In this document: piece by piece, positions 60,182-64,000 of the stretch | Layout of the letters: each line of letters opens with the position of its first letter | Position numbering within the stretch: the stretch's first letter is position 1 | DNA from: Ignavibacteriales bacterium | Lineage (GTDB): Bacteria; Bacteroidota; Ignavibacteria; Tepidaquicellales; Tepidaquicellaceae | Direction: 5' to 3' | Length of the DNA stretch: 64,000 nucleotides | Assembly (NCBI GenBank): GCA_020635255.1 | Contig: JACKAC010000004.1 | Coordinates: 1-64,000 of the forward strand | Program-made: the position numbers and the translations under genes | The notes under the pieces: generated by a model | The model's database searches: none | Told to the model about the DNA's origin: nothing | What the model saw: only the letters and a program-made list of their open reading frames with translations

Positions 60182-61975
60182 TTATTTATTTTGTTCGATC
60201 AATGTTCTTATTGCGCCTTCAATATTCAGCTTACCATATCCCCATTTATTATTTGGAAGGTCATCCCCGGTAAACCTGTCTTTTGAAGCTGAGCTGTAGA
60301 TAAGTTGTTTGAATCTTGGGTTATCCAATGTATTATCATATTGAAGAAGTAATGCCGCTGTTCCTACCACGTGTGGAGCGGCTGAACTGGTTCCGCTAAA
60401 TATCTGGTAGCTGTAATTAGTCGCAGTAGAGAATGTAGTATGCCCCGGAGCCACGATATCGACCCCCAGCCGTCCATTGATAAGGGGTCCTCTTCCGCTG
60501 TAACTGCAAAGTTTACCGATCTCATCGCCCGGGTAGAAGGGGAAATTAACCGTATAAGCACCAGTAGAAATAAGGCTGTCCGCCGTAGAAGGGAATGTAA
60601 CCGTATATACCTCTGAAATTTTATTGGATTTCCAGTGCGAATTTCCATCCCAGCCCTGGGAGACATCAACAACATACCCCTGTAGCTCCAACTCCTTATC
60701 CGTACTCACATTTATCTTCCAGTCACCCTTTACGCTTCCGGAATCTTTCTCCGAAAAGCCAAATCTGAACATTGCTGTACCCTTCGATGATACATCCCTC
60801 GAATAGAATATATTGTAATCTCCAACCCTAATAAAGCCTGAGCCGTCCCTTAATTCATCACTTTCCTTACCATCCGGGGTTTCTATCGTGATTACCGGGT
60901 AAACATTCGGATCACGCCACAAAATAGACGGAAATACACCGTCATTTACCTTACCCTCGGCGCGAGAGGGGCATTCTACTACATATGTCCTCTTATCTCC
61001 AGACTGTAGTTTATCATAAATATGCATTTTCCCGTCTGCAAGATTACCTGCCCCCCCAACCACTATAGTGCCATTAAGAGCCATCTGGGTAGTCAACCGC
61101 TCCTCTTCTGTGGATCCGTCCATGAATTCCCAACACCACTCACCATCTTCAAAAAGCAGTATATCCGGATTTTCTTCAGCCATGAAGCCAACCAGTTCCG
61201 GGAAATTCCTAACAAATCTTGGTGTATAGTCATACTTTATATTAGCAAATATCATCTCAGCGTTCGGGGCGATTCCGTGAAGCTTCTGCACACCATATGT
61301 ACCACCCATTATAATACCGGCAACCCCCGTACCATGCCCAATCGAATCAGGTTCTGTATAGATCAGGTCCACACCGCGTCTGCGGATAGTACCATCCTTT
61401 TCACGGACTGCTCTAACCTTAGAGGTATGTAAAGCAGTAATTTTCTCACCTACCGATAGGGTGTTGTTACCATCGTCATCTCTCACTATAAAGAGCAATT
61501 CCCCGTATGTGGGATCCTGCTCGGTAAACCCGGCTTTTGGACCGAAATCTCTCTTTTTATTATTATTTGCATCATTATAGAGGAAATCAAAATTTGCCTC
61601 AAATTTCCTGCTGTTAGAGCCTATCATACCATATGTCTGGTCATTCATCTCTATATATCTCAATATCTCATTATCACTGGCAATACCGTCATTATCCAGA
61701 TCCACCGCATCCTCACCCGGAACAAACTTACCGTCTCCATTGACGTCTATCCAGTTATAGTCTCCACCGTCGGCAAAGAAGAACATTGGGTGAAATACAT
61801 CCACACCGGAATCCACATCACCTATTATTACACCTTTCCCGGTCAATACGTCACCATTCTTATCGTAAAATGTTTCGCTCAGCCTGGTTGTTATTATCAT
61901 GTCGTCAGGATTGAACTGCCCAAAGACATTATATGATGATAAAAAAAGGGAAATTCCAACTAATATTTTTTTCAT
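60182..61975 (-). CDS. Secreted S8 subtilisin-like serine peptidase
   Basis: A 597-residue peptidase with signal peptide MKKILVGISLFLSSYNVFGQ. The start at 61975 places it at the N-terminus; a longer frame to 62050 adds an unlikely lead. The triad is Asp55 in GDVDSGVDVFHP, His214 in SIGHGTGVAG and Ser530 in FSGTSSAAPHVVG; the oxyanion Asn is in GGAGNLADG. A calcium-loop-like insert, DVNGDGKFVPGED and DLDNDGIASDNE (about 77-102), lies between Asp and His. A jelly-roll-like region (about 355-470) precedes the Ser. No T9SS tail is visible, so it may stay periplasmic or use another route. Confidence 0.9.
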   Translation of the reverse strand: MKKILVGISLFLSSYNVFGQFNPDDMIITTRLSETFYDKNGDVLTGKGVIIGDVDSGVDVFHPMFFFADGGDYNWIDVNGDGKFVPGEDAVDLDNDGIASDNEILRYIEMNDQTYGMIGSNSRKFEANFDFLYNDANNNKKRDFGPKAGFTEQDPTYGELLFIVRDDDGNNTLSVGEKITALHTSKVRAVREKDGTIRRRGVDLIYTEPDSIGHGTGVAGIIMGGTYGVQKLHGIAPNAEMIFANIKYDYTPRFVRNFPELVGFMAEENPDILLFEDGEWCWEFMDGSTEEERLTTQMALNGTIVVGGAGNLADGKMHIYDKLQSGDKRTYVVECPSRAEGKVNDGVFPSILWRDPNVYPVITIETPDGKESDELRDGSGFIRVGDYNIFYSRDVSSKGTAMFRFGFSEKDSGSVKGDWKINVSTDKELELQGYVVDVSQGWDGNSHWKSNKISEVYTVTFPSTADSLISTGAYTVNFPFYPGDEIGKLCSYSGRGPLINGRLGVDIVAPGHTTFSTATNYSYQIFSGTSSAAPHVVGTAALLLQYDNTLDNPRFKQLIYSSASKDRFTGDDLPNNKWGYGKLNIEGAIRTLIEQNK

Positions 61976-62063
61976 TATGATATAATTAATTTGATTCAAT
62001 ATTACAGAGATGAATACAAGGAAAGAAAATAGGCTTACACAGCATTTCATTTGTACTCTTTAA

Positions 62064-62558
62064 TCAGTTCAAATACCTATCGTTTATGACTTTCAAATGG
62101 TGCTTTTGGTGCCCGGCAATAATATAAAGTATCGCCTCTACAGAAATCTCACCACCGTTGGCTGTTCCCGTCCGTTTCATGATTTCATCCGTAAAGCTGT
62201 TAAATAAATACATGTTTGATTTCCTCAACAGTAATAACTCCTCGGCAAGATCCTTGAGAGTACGCGAAGAAAAGTTAGCATTTTCTACATAGTCATTCTC
62301 CTCAAACCCGGGGAGATCTGTCTTATCCTTCCTTGCGAATCTTGTTGCCCTGTACACAAAAACTCTCTCGGCATCTATTAAATGCCCTATTATTTCCTTG
62401 ATCGTCCACTTCCCTTCAGCATATGAGTAATTAGCTTTATTCTCCGGTATTGTAGCAAGGAAAGCGTATGTAAAATTCATCTGTTCATCGAGAGTAAATA
62501 ATATATCATTATCTCTCACCAGGTCTATATATAAATCGTAAAACGGAGGATTTATCAT
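62064..62558 (-). CDS. DinB-family protein (copy 1)
   Basis: A 164-residue four-helix-bundle protein of the DinB/YfiT-like superfamily. The conserved histidines expected to bind a metal lie in WTIKEIIGHLIDAERVFVYRA and in the C-terminal AGHQKHHLKVINDRY. The family includes thiol transferases, and the substrate is unknown. Its ATG overlaps the stop of the DUF6265 gene by 4 bases (62555-62558), so the genes are co-translated. It precedes the subtilisin gene by about 90 bases. Confidence 0.85.
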   Translation of the reverse strand: MINPPFYDLYIDLVRDNDILFTLDEQMNFTYAFLATIPENKANYSYAEGKWTIKEIIGHLIDAERVFVYRATRFARKDKTDLPGFEENDYVENANFSSRTLKDLAEELLLLRKSNMYLFNSFTDEIMKRTGTANGGEISVEAILYIIAGHQKHHLKVINDRYLN

Positions 62559-63040
62559 TTCTTCCTTCTTTTAAAATTAAATACCAGCTGTTTATCCGTA
62601 GTCTGGTCGAGATTATCTACTACAACAAATAGTTCATCATCACTAACCTTCCTGTAAGCTATTCTCTGCGGAAAATCATGCTCCGGATTTTGAAATTCTG
62701 CATCTTCATTTGTTCCTGCAACAAATTGAAAATATGTCGTGTCCTGTAATACTGGTTGCGCAATATAATAAACCCCGTTATGATAGCCGTCATAAATAAC
62801 CTCCAGTGTAAGTATTTCCGAAAGCGATGAGTCACCTCCAAACACTTTATATGCTTCACCTGTGAACTTTGTGTCCGATTCCTTTGTCCATGATTCATAA
62901 AACGCGCCCTGGGGAAATTCCGCACCCCAGTCACCTAGCATAAATTCAAATTGAGAAAGATCTGTAATGTCCTGTGCCATAGATGGTCCTGCTAAAGTTA
63001 GAAAGAAGATTTTCAAGAATGCAATTTTATATAGCTTCAT
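62555..63040 (-). CDS. DUF6265-type secreted protein
   Basis: A 161-residue protein with a signal peptide (about 1-22, GPSMAQ). A beta-rich lipocalin-like domain follows: FEFMLGDWGAEFPQG, a FYESWTKES strand, FTGEAYKVF, and EFQNPEHDFPQRIAYRKV. This matches the DUF6265 pattern. Function is unknown; the family fold suggests small-molecule binding in the periplasm. It lies between two DinB-family genes, with a 4-base overlap downstream and a one-base gap upstream. Confidence 0.8.
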   Translation of the reverse strand: MKLYKIAFLKIFFLTLAGPSMAQDITDLSQFEFMLGDWGAEFPQGAFYESWTKESDTKFTGEAYKVFGGDSSLSEILTLEVIYDGYHNGVYYIAQPVLQDTTYFQFVAGTNEDAEFQNPEHDFPQRIAYRKVSDDELFVVVDNLDQTTDKQLVFNFKRRKK

Positions 63041-63041
63041 A

Positions 63042-63539
63042 TTATAAGGATTTTTGTTTTCTTATTTTTGAAAGCAGTACGCCAAGCTGTCCTGCATGAT
63101 AAACCTGGTGAAACTGCCATACTCCGGCAACTTCGGCTTTTGTTTTCACAAAATCCTCACCTTCTACATTAATACGAGCGTGTGGCTGTTCGAGTTCCTC
63201 GTCCGTAAGGGACAAATAAATTGTCCTGTTTTTCTCGCAAACATTAATCCACGCTTCACGAAGTTCCTTTACCGGGGGATAATCATTAACCGGTCTCTGT
63301 ACGCTTCCGGACGCGAAATACTCCCTGTACCCGGGATAAATAAAATCTCCCTTGCCCATATATAAAGAAAAATCATCATCGCTTATCACCAGGTGTCCCA
63401 GTATCCATATACCCGAATTTCCGCTTTCGGTTATAGTATTGAGCAGGTCTTCGTCGGAAAGTGAACCTAACGGACCATTAACCCAGTTCAACATCCATTC
63501 CCACTGCATCATAAGATGTTTTGCTACCGGGTTTTCCAT
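63042..63539 (-). CDS. DinB-family protein (copy 2)
   Basis: A 165-residue four-helix-bundle DinB-superfamily protein. The metal-ligand histidines are in IWILGHLVISDDDFSLY and VWQFHQVYHAGQLGVLL. It shares the fold but little sequence with the DinB protein at 62064, so they are not recent duplicates. It lies between the AHSA1-domain and DUF6265 genes, in an operon with short gaps (15 and 1 bases). The substrate is unknown. Confidence 0.85.
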   Translation of the reverse strand: MENPVAKHLMMQWEWMLNWVNGPLGSLSDEDLLNTITESGNSGIWILGHLVISDDDFSLYMGKGDFIYPGYREYFASGSVQRPVNDYPPVKELREAWINVCEKNRTIYLSLTDEELEQPHARINVEGEDFVKTKAEVAGVWQFHQVYHAGQLGVLLSKIRKQKSL

Positions 63540-63554
63540 TAAAATATTTTTAAA

Positions 63555-63992
63555 TTAATTACTGCGCTGTCTTTTCCATTTCTCGAAAGTGATCGGCACA
63601 CCTATTTCGAGAAACTGCTTCAGGTTATCGAGGGTCCATGTCCATCCTTCCCTCATTTGCTCAATACCTTCTTCGGTTTCAATTTTTGAGTGAGTAATTC
63701 TGACTTTGGTTATGTCGTAGGTAAGTGAAATTATTTCGATCATTACTTCCGTGCCCGGGCAATGTTCCGGATTTTCCCATGTAAAGCGTATTTTTTCAAA
63801 TGGCTTAAGCTCTATATATTCACCACAGTCACCATCATCATTCAGGTATTTTCCTCCAATACTTAGGTCGCCCTTTGCATTAGTAGTAAACCACTTGGAT
63901 AATATAAGCGGATCTGTAAGAGAATTGTATATATTAGCAGGTGTTGATTTTATCTCTTTCTCAACTATTAATTCAAGCTCACCCATTTCCAT
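63555..63992 (-). CDS. AHSA1-type SRPBCC-domain protein
   Basis: A 145-residue START/SRPBCC fold protein of the Activator-of-Hsp90-homologue-1 type. It has IYNSLTDPLILSKWFT, an IELKPFEKIRFTWENPEH strand, and EQMREGWTWTLDNLKQFLE. These proteins bind hydrophobic ligands in a helix-grip pocket; the ligand is unknown. The start is ATG at 63992 or ATG at 63986. It is the first visible gene of the DinB/DUF6265/subtilisin/PhzF operon, 8 bases from the window edge. Confidence 0.82.
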   Translation of the reverse strand: MEMGELELIVEKEIKSTPANIYNSLTDPLILSKWFTTNAKGDLSIGGKYLNDDGDCGEYIELKPFEKIRFTWENPEHCPGTEVMIEIISLTYDITKVRITHSKIETEEGIEQMREGWTWTLDNLKQFLEIGVPITFEKWKRQRSN

Positions 63993-64000
63993 AAAATATT

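Noticed and set aside
61976..62050. Longer N-terminus for the subtilisin
   Set aside because: The internal Met at 61975 begins a clean signal peptide; the extension would place a second hydrophobic stretch before it.

Overview
The window looks like chromosome from a Bacteroidota/FCB-group bacterium, most likely an Ignavibacteria-type lineage. Four secreted proteins end in a C-terminal sorting domain opening with a YPNPFNP motif, followed by 'KVYD..GKEVA.LV' and a terminal 'KM.L.K', which is the type IX secretion (T9SS) tail style typical of Ignavibacteria. Two perfect promoters and one near-perfect one match the Bacteroidota consensus (TTTG, 19-20 bases, TAnnTTTG), Shine-Dalgarno sites are mostly weak, and several genes appear to start with TTG. 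The taxonomic placement is an inference from these traits.

Layout. 291-7033 (+) is a tightly packed lysine/aspartate-family operon (asd, lysC, dapB, dapA, dapD, an atypical lysA-like decarboxylase, then a DUF2071 gene), ended by a bidirectional terminator shared with a convergent oxalate decarboxylase. 8370-14394 holds a SpoIIAA-like protein, tRNA-Pro(CGG), a nucleotidyltransferase/CDGSH pair, a secreted 5'-nucleotidase with a YggX-like protein, a membrane PP2C phosphatase and purE. 14395-18788 has two lipoproteins, a helical-repeat protein and a secreted thioredoxin. 18941-27664 is a kynurenine-pathway cluster (kynurenine monooxygenase, kynureninase, cyclase-type formamidase, ACMS decarboxylase, 3-hydroxyanthranilate dioxygenase), interrupted by a T9SS FG-GAP protein and a divergent helical-repeat gene. 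ACMS decarboxylase implies the 2-aminomuconate route rather than quinolinate/NAD. Tryptophan dioxygenase is not in the window.

27763-29462 encodes three membrane proteins (sphingomyelin-synthase-like PAP2_C, rhomboid protease, 2TM protein). 30759-34456 has a gingipain-like T9SS peptidase divergent from an ECF sigma factor operon. 35097-40395 includes a LamG/P-domain T9SS protein, an OB-like small protein, another divergent helical-repeat protein and a TlpA thioredoxin. 40518-54782 is almost all on the minus strand: an NhaC antiporter; an acyltransferase/oligopeptidase/TrhO/methyltransferase operon; a second oligopeptidase; and an operon of a heterodimeric ABC exporter, a GNAT acetyltransferase, RsgA and a methyltransferase. 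54868-59253 has a 43-codon mini-gene, a third FG-GAP/UnbV T9SS protein with its divergent helical-repeat partner, and a histone-H1-like protein with a textbook Bacteroidota promoter. 59389-63992 (-) is an operon of AHSA1, DinB, DUF6265, DinB, a subtilisin and PhzF.

The most unusual pattern is a paralogous family of about 500-residue helical-repeat proteins, each transcribed away from a cell-surface cargo gene across a 154-172 base gap. Four such pairs occur in 43 kb, three of them with T9SS cargo. A fifth surface gene, the gingipain-like peptidase, is instead divergent from an ECF sigma operon. This looks like a recurring secreted-cargo/partner module whose function I cannot assign from sequence.
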